A stretch of DNA of 64,000 bases from UBA5796 sp040752455 (GTDB lineage: Bacteria > Chloroflexota > Anaerolineae > Anaerolineales > Villigracilaceae). The translations under genes were made by a program, and so were the position numbers. Below the pieces are notes generated by a model that did not search any database, was not told the origin of the DNA, and was given only the letters and a program-made list of their open reading frames with translations. Numbering within the stretch: the stretch's first letter is position 1; the number at the start of each line of letters is the position of its first letter. The stretch spans positions 1 through 64,000 of the forward strand of contig JBMOMN010000035.1 in the NCBI GenBank assembly GCA_049324115.1, in the 5' to 3' direction. Below, one piece after another: positions 7,346 to 16,396 of the stretch.

Positions 7346-9547
7346 CTAGATCCGCCTCGAACGGGTGCTGTTGACCAGCACCACCAGCAGGATGATGAAG
7401 ACCAGTCCGGCGGCCACGCCCAGGGTGGGCAAGATCCAGGCGGGCTGGTTGGCGGGCGGGGGCGTCAGGTCAATGTCCACCGGGCCGGGGGCGACGGGCA
7501 GCTCGACCGGGAGCTGTTCGGCGGTCTCTTCCAGCGGCTGGCCGAGGCGCGTATCCGCCGTGCGCACCTGGGTGCGGTTGATCAGGGCGAAGTTCCCGGC
7601 CAGTTGGCCGCGCAGGGGCGAGTCTGCCAGGGACGAGGCGGCCCAGGCGATGCCCTCCGGGGTGTTGCCCAGGGCGGCAAAGACCACCCGCTCGTTGTTC
7701 CAGGGCGAGGTCAACAGTTGCACGTAGCCTTGCGGCACGTCCGCCGGGATGCGGTAGGCGACCTGCGAGTAATCGCTGGCGACCTGGTCGCTCCCCTCGG
7801 CGAACGAGACAGGCAGGACCGGGTTCAGTTCGCCCATGGCCGCCAGCTCGCTCGGACGCCCGATCACCACCAGGTTGTAGTTTGCCAGTTCCTCTGCGGC
7901 GGCCTGGCCGTCGAAGAAGACCCTCGGCATGGCGATCGGCCCGTTGGTGCGGTCGCCCAGGAACTTGGCGATCTGGAGCGCGCCCTGCCAGGCTCCCAGG
8001 TCATTGCCCTGGAGCAGGAAGGCCAGGCTGCCCATCGTCGCATCGAAGGAGAGCGGGGTGGGGTAGTTGCCCAGGTCCACCAGGTTGACCGTGTTCATCT
8101 GGATGGTGGTGAACGGCAGGAACAGGCGGGACTCGGGCCAAATGACCGCGAACAGGCCCTCCAGGGTTGGATCGGTGCAGTTATCGAGCGGTTCCAGGCT
8201 GACGCGCACGTCTATCCGGTTGTTGCCCGGCAGCACCAGCGACTGGGGCAGGGCGAAGTGGGCGGTGTTGATCGCCTGGGCGGCTGTTTCGGCTGTGAAC
8301 TTGATGCTGCCGATGGGCTGGTTGTTGAGCAGCACCACCACCCCCGACAGGTTGTAGTCCATCAGCGCCGAATGCCCGAAAGCCAGTTCGAGGAAAGCCT
8401 CGGACGAGACCGTGCTGCCGGTCGGGACGTAGAAGTTGTACCCGGCCGTGCTGACGCCCCGGTCGGTCAGGAGGTCCTGTTCGTAGCCCAGGTCGGCGAA
8501 GGTCTGGTTCGAGACCAGCGGGCTGGCAAGCGGTTGGTCTTTCACCTCTTCGATGACGGCCAGATTCGGCGCGCTGTTGGACTGCAAGACGCCGGTGCTG
8601 ACCGCCTGGGCGGCTTTGACCACTGCCGCGTCGCTGTTGCCGCTCACGACCAGCACGACCCTGCTGACGTTCCAGGGCGAGTTCGCCATCTGGACCACGC
8701 CGTCGTCCGGGCTGCCCCCGGCCGGGGCAAAGGACCCGTTGGCCGCGGCCAGCGCCAGGTCCAGTTCGGCCAGTTGCGGGAGCGACCCGGCCTTGCCGAC
8801 GAAGATGATGTGGTCGCTGGCTTGCTGCGCCTGGCTGAGCTGGCTGGCCGTGGTCAACCCAAGCCCCAGCTCGCTGGAGGTCAGGTTGCCCAACCCGGCC
8901 GCAACCGTCAGGGCGCTTTGCAACTCGGCCGCGCTGGGCTGGTCCGGGATGACGATGGTGGCGGAATCGGGGAAGATCGTATCCTGGAAGATCGGGCGCG
9001 GGAAGTTGATCAGGTCGGTGCCGGGCTGGACCTTTTCGTAGGCGAAGGCGAGCCGGGACCCGGTGTTGATCACCAGGTTCATGTGCTGGTTGGCCTGGCA
9101 CGAGATACCGCTATCCAGTTCGAAGCGGAGTTCCATGCGGCCGTCGGGACGGGGCGAGACCAGCAGCGCCTGCGGGATGGTCACGTTCAGGTCGAAGGTG
9201 CCGGCGTTGCTGATCGGCAGGATGGCGACCGTATTGCGGTTGAAGCGCACCGTGAGCAGGCCGCCGAAGACCGCCGGCGCGTTCCCGACCGCGGCGGCGT
9301 TGAAGGCAGCCGTGACGTTCAGGTCCAGTTGGGCGTCGCCGGTCATGGACCAGTCGGCCGGCAGGCCGAAGTAGAGCGTCTCTGTGTCGTAGGGTCCGAG
9401 CAAGAGGATCTCGCTCCCTTCGAGCTGCCCGACGGTGATGATCCCGTCTTCCAGCGGGGCCTGGGCCTGGGCCGGGATGAAGCTGGCGGCCAGCAGGGTG
9501 ATCAGCAGCATGAGCGCAATGGCTGGGGATGGTAATTTTTTATTCAT
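7346..9547 (-). CDS. BcsB-like exported polysaccharide (cellulose-synthase regulatory subunit) protein
   Basis: 733 aa. There is a signal peptide (1-29, ending AQA), a large extracytoplasmic region with beta-sandwich and alpha/beta segments typical of the BcsB family (including LINFPRPIFQDT and VIPDQPS), and a single C-terminal TM helix (about 702-724) ending in a basic SRSRRI tail. In cellulose systems BcsB pairs with the BcsA synthase and guides the glucan at the membrane. No BcsA-type GT2 is present in this operon or window. GGAGG lies 5 nt before the ATG. It is the last gene of the operon, 52 bp after the kinase-like gene. Possible role: a membrane-anchored polymer guide or anchor for a Wzx/Wzy-type product. 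Confidence 0.8.
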   Translation of the reverse strand: MNKKLPSPAIALMLLITLLAASFIPAQAQAPLEDGIITVGQLEGSEILLLGPYDTETLYFGLPADWSMTGDAQLDLNVTAAFNAAAVGNAPAVFGGLLTVRFNRNTVAILPISNAGTFDLNVTIPQALLVSPRPDGRMELRFELDSGISCQANQHMNLVINTGSRLAFAYEKVQPGTDLINFPRPIFQDTIFPDSATIVIPDQPSAAELQSALTVAAGLGNLTSSELGLGLTTASQLSQAQQASDHIIFVGKAGSLPQLAELDLALAAANGSFAPAGGSPDDGVVQMANSPWNVSRVVLVVSGNSDAAVVKAAQAVSTGVLQSNSAPNLAVIEEVKDQPLASPLVSNQTFADLGYEQDLLTDRGVSTAGYNFYVPTGSTVSSEAFLELAFGHSALMDYNLSGVVVLLNNQPIGSIKFTAETAAQAINTAHFALPQSLVLPGNNRIDVRVSLEPLDNCTDPTLEGLFAVIWPESRLFLPFTTIQMNTVNLVDLGNYPTPLSFDATMGSLAFLLQGNDLGAWQGALQIAKFLGDRTNGPIAMPRVFFDGQAAAEELANYNLVVIGRPSELAAMGELNPVLPVSFAEGSDQVASDYSQVAYRIPADVPQGYVQLLTSPWNNERVVFAALGNTPEGIAWAASSLADSPLRGQLAGNFALINRTQVRTADTRLGQPLEETAEQLPVELPVAPGPVDIDLTPPPANQPAWILPTLGVAAGLVFIILLVVLVNSTRSRRI

Positions 9548-9599
9548 TTCGTCCTCCGATAAGTTGGTTCAATTTTGTATGCCGAAGCCTTGCGAAGGC

Positions 9600-10691
9600 T
9601 TATGCCTGTAAATAACGACTGATAAGACCGTGCATGTAACTGGTCAGGATCGGCCTGGCCAGGGGCGCAACCATGCGCATCTTTTTGCGCCGGGTGAAGT
9701 CCCGCTCGTCCATGCTCCATTTGAAGATCGCTTCGCAGGCGCAATAAAAGTCGAGCAGGGCGGGACGGTACTCGCCCGGTTCGAAATAACCTTCCACCAG
9801 CGCCTGCCGGCTTTGCTCGAACAGCTTGCGGGTGAAAAGCCCGCCGGTGAGCACGGGGATGGGTTTGAGGTGCAGGTCAATCAAGAACGTGGCCAGGTCG
9901 TCGTAAACGGAGCGGGGATCGGGATCGCCCCGGGGGTCCAGCACGCAGACCCCTCCCCGCGGGGTGACGAGGATGTTCGAGGCGTGGAAGTCGCCGTGCA
10001 GCCGGGCCACCGGTTCCGGGCCGGAGGCCTCCCCGATCCGCTCCCGCAGCGCGGACAGGTTCCGGGGAGCGTTGTAGCGGCTGCCGAGGTGGTCGGCCAC
10101 GTCGCCCGCGACCTTGTCGAGCCGGGCGGCCATCAACGCCTTCGAGACCGGCCCGACCCGCAGGCCGCCGACCTGTTCGTGGTAATGCCGCAGCCAGCGG
10201 GCGGCTTTGCCCAGGCACTCCACCAGCCGCCCGGCAGGCCCCGACCGCCCGAACCCGACCCGGGGCCGGTCGAGCAGGCTGCGCAGGGCCAGGCCCTCGA
10301 CTTCGAGCATGGCGATGGCGCTCCAGGGTTCCAGGAAGCCGAGCGTCCGGACGGCGACGCAATCGGGGTCGCCGATCCGTTCGAAGGCCTGCCAGGTGGC
10401 CTGCATCCGGGCGTACACGTTCAGGGCCGGCTGGCGCAGGGTTTCGTCGGCCAGGGACGATTGCAGGTCGGTCTGGTTGGGCCGGTGCGGGACCTTTACC
10501 AGCACGTGGCCGGCCTCCCGGCCCTGGCCGAAGGCATAGCGGGCGATGAACGAGTGGGCGAAAGTGCGCCGTTCGGGGGTCTGGGAGGCGTCGAAACGCG
10601 TCCCCGCCCCCAGCCATCCCGGCACGGACCCGGCCAGCGCTTCCGCAATGTCTTTGTAGACTTTCGCGTCCTGTTCGTTCACGTCGGCCAT
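9600..10691 (-). CDS. Aminoglycoside-phosphotransferase-like kinase
   Basis: 363 aa. The C-terminal half has the APH/choline-kinase catalytic loop VARLHGDFHASNILV and the metal-binding segment VCVLDPRGDPDPRS. The usual GDxxxxN and D pattern is intact, so it is probably an active small-molecule or sugar kinase. It sits between the glycosyltransferases and the BcsB-like gene in an exopolysaccharide operon, which suggests phosphorylation of a glycan or precursor rather than drug resistance; that substrate is inference. The start has AAGGAAAAGG immediately upstream. It is separated from the preceding gene by 9 bp. Confidence 0.75.
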   Translation of the reverse strand: MADVNEQDAKVYKDIAEALAGSVPGWLGAGTRFDASQTPERRTFAHSFIARYAFGQGREAGHVLVKVPHRPNQTDLQSSLADETLRQPALNVYARMQATWQAFERIGDPDCVAVRTLGFLEPWSAIAMLEVEGLALRSLLDRPRVGFGRSGPAGRLVECLGKAARWLRHYHEQVGGLRVGPVSKALMAARLDKVAGDVADHLGSRYNAPRNLSALRERIGEASGPEPVARLHGDFHASNILVTPRGGVCVLDPRGDPDPRSVYDDLATFLIDLHLKPIPVLTGGLFTRKLFEQSRQALVEGYFEPGEYRPALLDFYCACEAIFKWSMDERDFTRRKKMRMVAPLARPILTSYMHGLISRYLQA

Positions 10692-10700
10692 CCTTTTCCT

Positions 10701-11840
10701 TTATCCGGCCACCACCTGCTCGATCACCCGGCTCAGCCGTCCGGCTACGATCGGCCAGGTGAATTCCTTATCCAGGGTGGTGCGGCCGGTGACGCCCATC
10801 ATCCGGCAATAGGTACGATCGGAGAGCAACTGCACCATCGCCTGGCTGAGCGCTTCCGGGTTTTCAGGTTCGACCAGCAGCCCGGTCTTCCCGTGCTGGA
10901 TGATCTCTTCCATCGGCTGGCCGGTGACGCCGATGCAGGCGATCCCGTAGGCCATCGCTTCGAGGATCACGTCTCCCCAGGTTTCCAGCCGGGAAGGCAG
11001 GACGAAGGCATCGGCCAGGGGGAACTGGCTGCGGATGATCTCCCGGTTGAAGCCGGATTCGATCACCTCCACGTTGCCCATCGGCAGGCCGTGGTTGCGG
11101 GGCATGCGGGTGACCATGGTCAGGCGGCTCATCGGCACGGATTTGCGGGCCTGGGCAAAAGCCTTGAGCACCAGGTCGCCGCCCTTGCGGTAGAAATCCA
11201 TCCCGATGAACAGCAGGCGCGGCGGGCCGCCGATGGGCCGGGTTACGGCATCCGGCAGCACGCCCAGGTTGGTCCCGCCGCCGACCACGCTGATCTTCGC
11301 CGGTTCGATCCCGTAATCCTCCACCAGGGACTGGCGCACGGTATCGGAACGCACGCAGATGTGGGAGGCGTTGGCATAAGCCTGTTGTTCCAGGGTCAGC
11401 CATTCGTCCAGCTTTACGCCCTGGTATGGCGACCGGTTGCCTTCGCGGTGGCGGGCCGAAAGGTGGGAGGTGTAATCGGTGTAGATCACGTTCGGCACGA
11501 TGTCCTGGTAATAACACGAGTCGAACATGGCGCCCAATTGCAAGACCGCGTCCACGTTTTGGCGGACGATCCAGCGTGAGGCCATGGCCGAGCGAGCTTT
11601 GAAAGCCGCCGGGTGTTTGGTGTAACGTTCGCGCCACGCCCGCCGGACCGGGTGGATGGTCTTGAGGGCGGTCGAAACCTGGGGCAGGCCGCGCAGGTCG
11701 GCGTCGAAGATACCGGCCAGGGTCAAGTGTTGGTGCAGGGAGCGCACCAGTTGCCCGTATTTGACCTGCACCATCGAATCTTTGCGTAAATCCCCCTTCA
11801 TGCTCACGAGTACACGAGTATTTGACCTTGCAGGACTCAT
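10701..11840 (-). CDS. GT4-family glycosyltransferase (fifth of five)
   Basis: 379 aa, GT-B fold. The C-terminal donor-binding domain has LLFIGMDFYRKGGDLVLKAF and the E-x7-E region PSRLETWGDVILEAMAYG. The N-terminal acceptor domain is more divergent than in the other four (it starts TRVLVSMKGDLRKDS). It retains an ATGA overlap with the upstream gene (11837-11840). It probably adds a sugar from a nucleotide donor to the lipid-linked repeat unit at the inner membrane face. Confidence 0.85.
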   Translation of the reverse strand: MSPARSNTRVLVSMKGDLRKDSMVQVKYGQLVRSLHQHLTLAGIFDADLRGLPQVSTALKTIHPVRRAWRERYTKHPAAFKARSAMASRWIVRQNVDAVLQLGAMFDSCYYQDIVPNVIYTDYTSHLSARHREGNRSPYQGVKLDEWLTLEQQAYANASHICVRSDTVRQSLVEDYGIEPAKISVVGGGTNLGVLPDAVTRPIGGPPRLLFIGMDFYRKGGDLVLKAFAQARKSVPMSRLTMVTRMPRNHGLPMGNVEVIESGFNREIIRSQFPLADAFVLPSRLETWGDVILEAMAYGIACIGVTGQPMEEIIQHGKTGLLVEPENPEALSQAMVQLLSDRTYCRMMGVTGRTTLDKEFTWPIVAGRLSRVIEQVVAG

Positions 11841-13012
11841 ATCCGTTTATCCTGTTTCCTTGCAGAAGCGGCATAAACCTGTTCGTAGAGTTCCTGGATG
11901 TTGGCGATCATGCGCGCCTGCGTAAAATGCTGTTCCAGCCGGTGACGTCCGGCCTGGCCCAGCTCCCGGGCGTATTCCGTGCTCGATACGATTTTTGCCA
12001 ACGCTCCGGCCAATGCCTGCGCGTCCCCGATCGGGACGATCAGGCCCGTTTCGCCGTCCGAGACGGCTTCAGCCGCCCCCGAAACCCGGCCCATGACCAC
12101 CGGCAGCCGGGCCGCCATCGCCTCCAGCACCGAGAGCGAGAAACCCTCCCAGTGCGAGGCGAGCACGAAGCAATCCATGGCGTGCAAGACAGCCGGGATG
12201 TCCATCCGCAGCCCGGCAAAATGGAAGACCTCCTGCAATCCCAACGCGCGGACGAGCGCCTCGGCCTCAGCCTGCAACTCGCCGTCCCCGACCCAGGCGA
12301 AATGCGCCTCCGGGTATTTACTGTGGACCATGGCCGCCGCCCGGATGAAATCTGCCGGGGCTTTTTGGCGGCTCAGGCGTCCGACCGTCCCGAACAGGAA
12401 GGCCGGCTCCGGCACACCCAGCGACCGGCGGACCGCGCCCCGGTCGAAGTCGCCGTCGAACCGACACAGGTCTATCCCGGTGTGGATGGTGACGAGCTGT
12501 TCGTCCGAGCCGACCCGATAGCGCCGGGCCAGTTCCCGCTCCTCGTCGCAGACGGTGACGATCCGCCGGGTCAGGAAGCGGGCCGTGAGGCGCTCCACGC
12601 CGGCGAAGAGCCATGCCCTCCAGCGCGAAGTCCCGTTATGGAAGGCGAACCCGGCCGGGCGGTAGATGGCCGGGACGCCGCTGCCGATGGCCGCCGTTCG
12701 GGCCAGGAATCCCGGTTTGGAGGTGTGGGCATGGATCAGGTCGAAGCCTCCCTGCCGGATCAGGCGGCGCAGCTTCCACCAGACTCTGGCATCCGTCAAC
12801 GGGTTGATCCTGTAACGCTCCATTTCCAGGCTGAGGGCGCGCACGCCGTCCACCCGGGAGAGTTCGTCCGCCAGCTTCTCGCCGCCTTCCGACAGGCAAA
12901 CCGCGGTGACCTCGAAGCGCTCCTTGTCCAGGCCATGCACCAGCCAGCGCAGGTACTGGCCCACGCCGCCGGTGGATTTGGAGACTTGCAGGACGCGCAG
13001 CCCGGCCATCAT
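11837..13012 (-). CDS. GT4-family glycosyltransferase (fourth of five)
   Basis: 391 aa. The N terminus VLQVSKSTGGVGQYLRWLVHGL has the glycine-rich acceptor-domain loop of GT4 enzymes; FDLIHAHTSKPG is also typical. The donor domain includes GTVGRLSRQKAPADFIRAA and the nucleotide-sugar site ASHWEGFSLSVLEAMAARLP. Both ends overlap their neighbours by 4 nt (ATGA), indicating translational coupling. Confidence 0.87.
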   Translation of the reverse strand: MMAGLRVLQVSKSTGGVGQYLRWLVHGLDKERFEVTAVCLSEGGEKLADELSRVDGVRALSLEMERYRINPLTDARVWWKLRRLIRQGGFDLIHAHTSKPGFLARTAAIGSGVPAIYRPAGFAFHNGTSRWRAWLFAGVERLTARFLTRRIVTVCDEERELARRYRVGSDEQLVTIHTGIDLCRFDGDFDRGAVRRSLGVPEPAFLFGTVGRLSRQKAPADFIRAAAMVHSKYPEAHFAWVGDGELQAEAEALVRALGLQEVFHFAGLRMDIPAVLHAMDCFVLASHWEGFSLSVLEAMAARLPVVMGRVSGAAEAVSDGETGLIVPIGDAQALAGALAKIVSSTEYARELGQAGRHRLEQHFTQARMIANIQELYEQVYAASARKQDKRI

Positions 13013-14139
13013 GCGACCTTCGCCTTCCGCAGCAGGGACTGGTACAGCCGGGAGGTGGCTTCCACCATGGCGTCTATGCTGTAATGGGCTTTCACGTGGG
13101 CAAGCCCGGCCGCGCCCATTTGCTGGCCCAGCACGGGGTTGCGGATCAACTTCAGGCAGGCCACCGCCAGGGCGGCCGGGTCGGAGGGTGGGACGATGAT
13201 CCCGCCCACGCCGTGTTCCAGGACCTCCGGGATGCCTCCGACGCGGGTGGCGATCACCGGCAGCCCGGAGGCCATCCCTTCCAGCAGGGCCACCGGCAGG
13301 CCCTCCCAGCGGGAGGAAAAGACCAGCACGTCCATCGCCCCGTAAATGGCGGGGATATCCTTGCGCGCCCCCGTAAAAGTGACCACCTCCGCCAGTTCGA
13401 GCGAGGCGGCCAGGTCGGCCAGGGAGGCCCGCAAAGGCCCTTCACCAGCGACCAGGAACCGGGTCCCGGGCGCTGCTTCGGCGATGATCGCCGCCGCCCG
13501 CAGGAAGTTGGCGTGGTCCTTTTGCTCGGTCAGGCGGGCCACGATCCCCAGGACCGTCGCTTCCATCGGGATGCCGAGTTCCTTGCGGATGCCCGGGCCG
13601 AGGGTCCTGGCGTCCTCGAACCGCTCGACGGGGATGGCGTTGGGGATGGTGGTCACTTTCTTTTCGTCCAGGTGGGCGTAACGGACGGCGTGGTCGCGGA
13701 CTTCGTCCGAGACGGCGATGATCTCGTCGGCGAAACGGGCGGTCAGCCCGTAAGTACGGCCCAGGACGGGGTTCCTGGCCCAGTTGTGACAATTGTGGAG
13801 GGTCGAAACGATGACCGGTACGCCGGCCAGCCGGGCCGCCAGCCGCCCGTGGAAATCGCTCTTGAACAGGTGGGTGTGGACCACGTCCGGGCGCTCGCGG
13901 CGGATTTCGCGCCACATGCGCAGGAGCAGGAACGGGTCCACCCGGCCCAGGCGCGGCAGCCGCTTGACCGGCACGCCCATGTGGCCGATCTCCTCGGCGA
14001 TCGGTCCCGGCGTGCTGTAACGGGCGGTGACTTTGTAGCCGCGGGCCAGCAGCCCGCGCGTCAGGTCGCGCAGCAAGACCTCGGCCCCGCCGAAGTTCAA
14101 ACCGTCAATGATCTGCATCACGCGCACTGCGGGACTCAT
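13009..14139 (-). CDS. GT4-family glycosyltransferase (third of five)
   Basis: 376 aa. It starts MQIIDGLNFGGAEVLLRDL (GGAE acceptor loop), has DVVHTHLFKSDFHGRLAARL, and the donor site SSRWEGLPVALLEGMASGLP with the E-x7-E pair. The domain order and length are normal for GT4. ATGA overlaps occur at both ends. Confidence 0.88.
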   Translation of the reverse strand: MSPAVRVMQIIDGLNFGGAEVLLRDLTRGLLARGYKVTARYSTPGPIAEEIGHMGVPVKRLPRLGRVDPFLLLRMWREIRRERPDVVHTHLFKSDFHGRLAARLAGVPVIVSTLHNCHNWARNPVLGRTYGLTARFADEIIAVSDEVRDHAVRYAHLDEKKVTTIPNAIPVERFEDARTLGPGIRKELGIPMEATVLGIVARLTEQKDHANFLRAAAIIAEAAPGTRFLVAGEGPLRASLADLAASLELAEVVTFTGARKDIPAIYGAMDVLVFSSRWEGLPVALLEGMASGLPVIATRVGGIPEVLEHGVGGIIVPPSDPAALAVACLKLIRNPVLGQQMGAAGLAHVKAHYSIDAMVEATSRLYQSLLRKAKVA

Positions 14140-15281
14140 GCTTTCTCCAAAAGGTGTTCGTACAGGGCGTGGTACTGCCGCCCGACGACCTTGAAATCGT
14201 AACGGCTCTGGATGCGCTGCCGGGCCTGGATGCCCAGCCGGGCGCGCTCCTCCGGGCTGGAGGCGAGCCGGACCAGGGCTTCGGCCAGTTCGCCGGCGCT
14301 GCCGGGTTCGACCACCAGCCCGGCGCGACCGTCCTCGAGCACGACCGGCGAGCCGCCGACCCTGGAGGCAATGCAGGCCAGCCCGGCCGACATGGCTTCG
14401 AGCAGGCTGTTGGAGATGCCTTCCGCCAGCGAGGGCAGGACGAAGATGTCAGCCGCGTCGAGGTAAGGGCGCACGTCGGCGACCGGGTCGCGGAAGATGA
14501 CGTGCGGGCCGAGGCCGAGGGCTTCGGCCTGGGCTGCGAGCCTGGGCTTTTCTTCGCCGTGGCCGAGCAGCACCAGTTGCAGGTCGGGGCAGGAGTCCAG
14601 GGTCTGGCGCAGGGCCAGCAGCAGCACGGGCAGGGCCTTTTGTTCGGCCAGGCGTCCGGTGTACAGGATGGTCGTCCGGTTTTCGAGGCCGAGGGCCTGC
14701 CTGGCAGCGGATTTGTCGAAGCAGGGCACGAACTCCGCCGCGTCTATGCCGTTGTCCATGCGCAGCACCCGTTCGCGGGCGAAGCCGTCGGCAATCGCCT
14801 CGGTTTCCATCTCCGGGTCGAGGGTGACGATAATGTCGGCCCAGCGGCGCAGGATCGCCATCCGCAGCCGGCCACGCCAGGAGCGGCGCGAGCGCTGCAC
14901 GTCGCCGTAGGCGGCACTGTTGCCGAACTTGACGATGACCCGCTTGCCCAGGAGTTTCCCGGTCAGGGCGGCGGCGATGGCGGGCGAAAAAGCCAGGTGG
15001 GCGTGCAAAATGTCGTAGCTTTGTTGGCGCTTGAGCAGGGCCTGGATGGCCGCCAGCGTGAAGGTGAAGGTTTTCATCTTGCCGGGGCCGAGCTGCGGCA
15101 GGCGGTAAACCTCGAACCCGTCCCGCCGCTCGCGCTTCGGCAGGTCCCCGATCCGGCGGGTGAGCACCCCGGTCGAAACGTTCTGGGCGGCCATGTAGGC
15201 CGCCAGGCGTTCGGCCTGCCTTTCCGCGCCGCCGGTGGGCAGGGGCGGGAAATAATTGACCAGCATCATCACGCCCTTCAT
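14136..15281 (-). CDS. GT4-family glycosyltransferase (second of five)
   Basis: 381 aa. The N-terminal MMLVNYFPPLPTGGAERQAERLA carries the GGAE loop. The donor domain has LYTGRLAEQKALPVLLLAL and the site LPSLAEGISNSLLEAMSAGL. It is soluble, probably a peripheral membrane protein. ATGA overlaps on both sides. Confidence 0.88.
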   Translation of the reverse strand: MKGVMMLVNYFPPLPTGGAERQAERLAAYMAAQNVSTGVLTRRIGDLPKRERRDGFEVYRLPQLGPGKMKTFTFTLAAIQALLKRQQSYDILHAHLAFSPAIAAALTGKLLGKRVIVKFGNSAAYGDVQRSRRSWRGRLRMAILRRWADIIVTLDPEMETEAIADGFARERVLRMDNGIDAAEFVPCFDKSAARQALGLENRTTILYTGRLAEQKALPVLLLALRQTLDSCPDLQLVLLGHGEEKPRLAAQAEALGLGPHVIFRDPVADVRPYLDAADIFVLPSLAEGISNSLLEAMSAGLACIASRVGGSPVVLEDGRAGLVVEPGSAGELAEALVRLASSPEERARLGIQARQRIQSRYDFKVVGRQYHALYEHLLEKA

Positions 15282-16396
15282 GACAGGCGCTCCCGGGCCC
15301 GGGCGTAGCTGGTCAGCAGCTTTTCGAACCAGGCCCGCGCCGAGTAGTTTTCGTCCACGAATTTGCGGGCGGATTGGCCCATGGCCAGGCGTTGTTCGGG
15401 ATTTTCGAGCAATTGGAGGATGGCGTCGGCGAAGGCCTCCGCGTTGCGTTCCTCGACGAGCAGCCCGCCGCCGTCCGAGAGCAGTTTTTCGGCGTCCCCG
15501 ACCCGGGTCGCCACCACCGGAAGCCCGGCCTCCATGCCTTCGAGCATGGCAATCGAAAGCCCTTCCCAGTGCGACGAGTTGAGGAAGATATCGCTGGCCG
15601 CCAGCAAACGCGGCACGTCGGAGCGGGAACCCTGGAAGAAGACGCGCTTTTCGAGACCCAGGCTGGCCGCCTGCGCCTTGAGTTCGGATTCGAGTTCGCC
15701 CGTACCGACGATGACCAGCGCAGACTCCGCACGGGCCTGGACCACCCTGGCAAAGGCGGCCAGCATGTCCCGGTAGCCTTTCTGGCCGGTCAACCTGCCG
15801 ACGGCGATCATCAGCGGGCGTCCGGGATCGGCGACCAGTTCGGCCCGGATGGCGAGGCGCTCCTCGGGGGTGATCCTGACGCCGGGAGTGACCGCGTTGG
15901 GGATGATGTCAATCCGCTCCTGTTCGATCAGGTTGGAATAAGCGGAGGCTACGTTCTGGCCCACGGCGATCACCCGGCTCGCGCCGTTGCGCAGGCAGAA
16001 ATACTCGACCGACCGGCGCACGCCGGTGCGCCCGTTGGAGCGCGCCCTGGTGTTGTGCAGGGTCGCGAGCCTCGGGATGTTGGCGATCCTGCCGGCCATG
16101 CAGCCGTAAATGTTGGCGTGCGAAAGGTGGCTCTGGAGGACGTCAACGTGTTCCTTTTTCAGGAATTCCGCAATGGTCGGCACGGCCCGGGGGTCGTATA
16201 GTTTGGCGAAGGGGAACACGACCACCCGCGCGCCGGCCTTTTCCAGCATATCCGGCAGGGGGCTGTGGGTGTCGTCGGGTTTGACCCCGATGACCACCGT
16301 CTCGACATCGAAGTGGGGGGCGGTCTTGGCGAAGGTGAGCAGCAGGGTTTGCGCCCCGCCCCAGCCCAGGGCATCAATCAGGTGAGCTACTTTCAT
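15278..16396 (-). CDS. GT4-family glycosyltransferase (first of five)
   Basis: 372 aa from ATG at 16396. The start MKVAHLIDALGWGGAQTLLL fits the GT4 N terminus, and the ATG overlaps the TGA of the flippase gene by 4 nt. The frame stays open further upstream (to 16894), but that part is antisense to the flippase gene and has no family similarity. The donor domain has VGRLTGQKGYRDMLAAFARV and the site NSSHWEGLSIAMLEGMEAGL. Confidence 0.87.
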   Translation of the reverse strand: MKVAHLIDALGWGGAQTLLLTFAKTAPHFDVETVVIGVKPDDTHSPLPDMLEKAGARVVVFPFAKLYDPRAVPTIAEFLKKEHVDVLQSHLSHANIYGCMAGRIANIPRLATLHNTRARSNGRTGVRRSVEYFCLRNGASRVIAVGQNVASAYSNLIEQERIDIIPNAVTPGVRITPEERLAIRAELVADPGRPLMIAVGRLTGQKGYRDMLAAFARVVQARAESALVIVGTGELESELKAQAASLGLEKRVFFQGSRSDVPRLLAASDIFLNSSHWEGLSIAMLEGMEAGLPVVATRVGDAEKLLSDGGGLLVEERNAEAFADAILQLLENPEQRLAMGQSARKFVDENYSARAWFEKLLTSYARARERLS

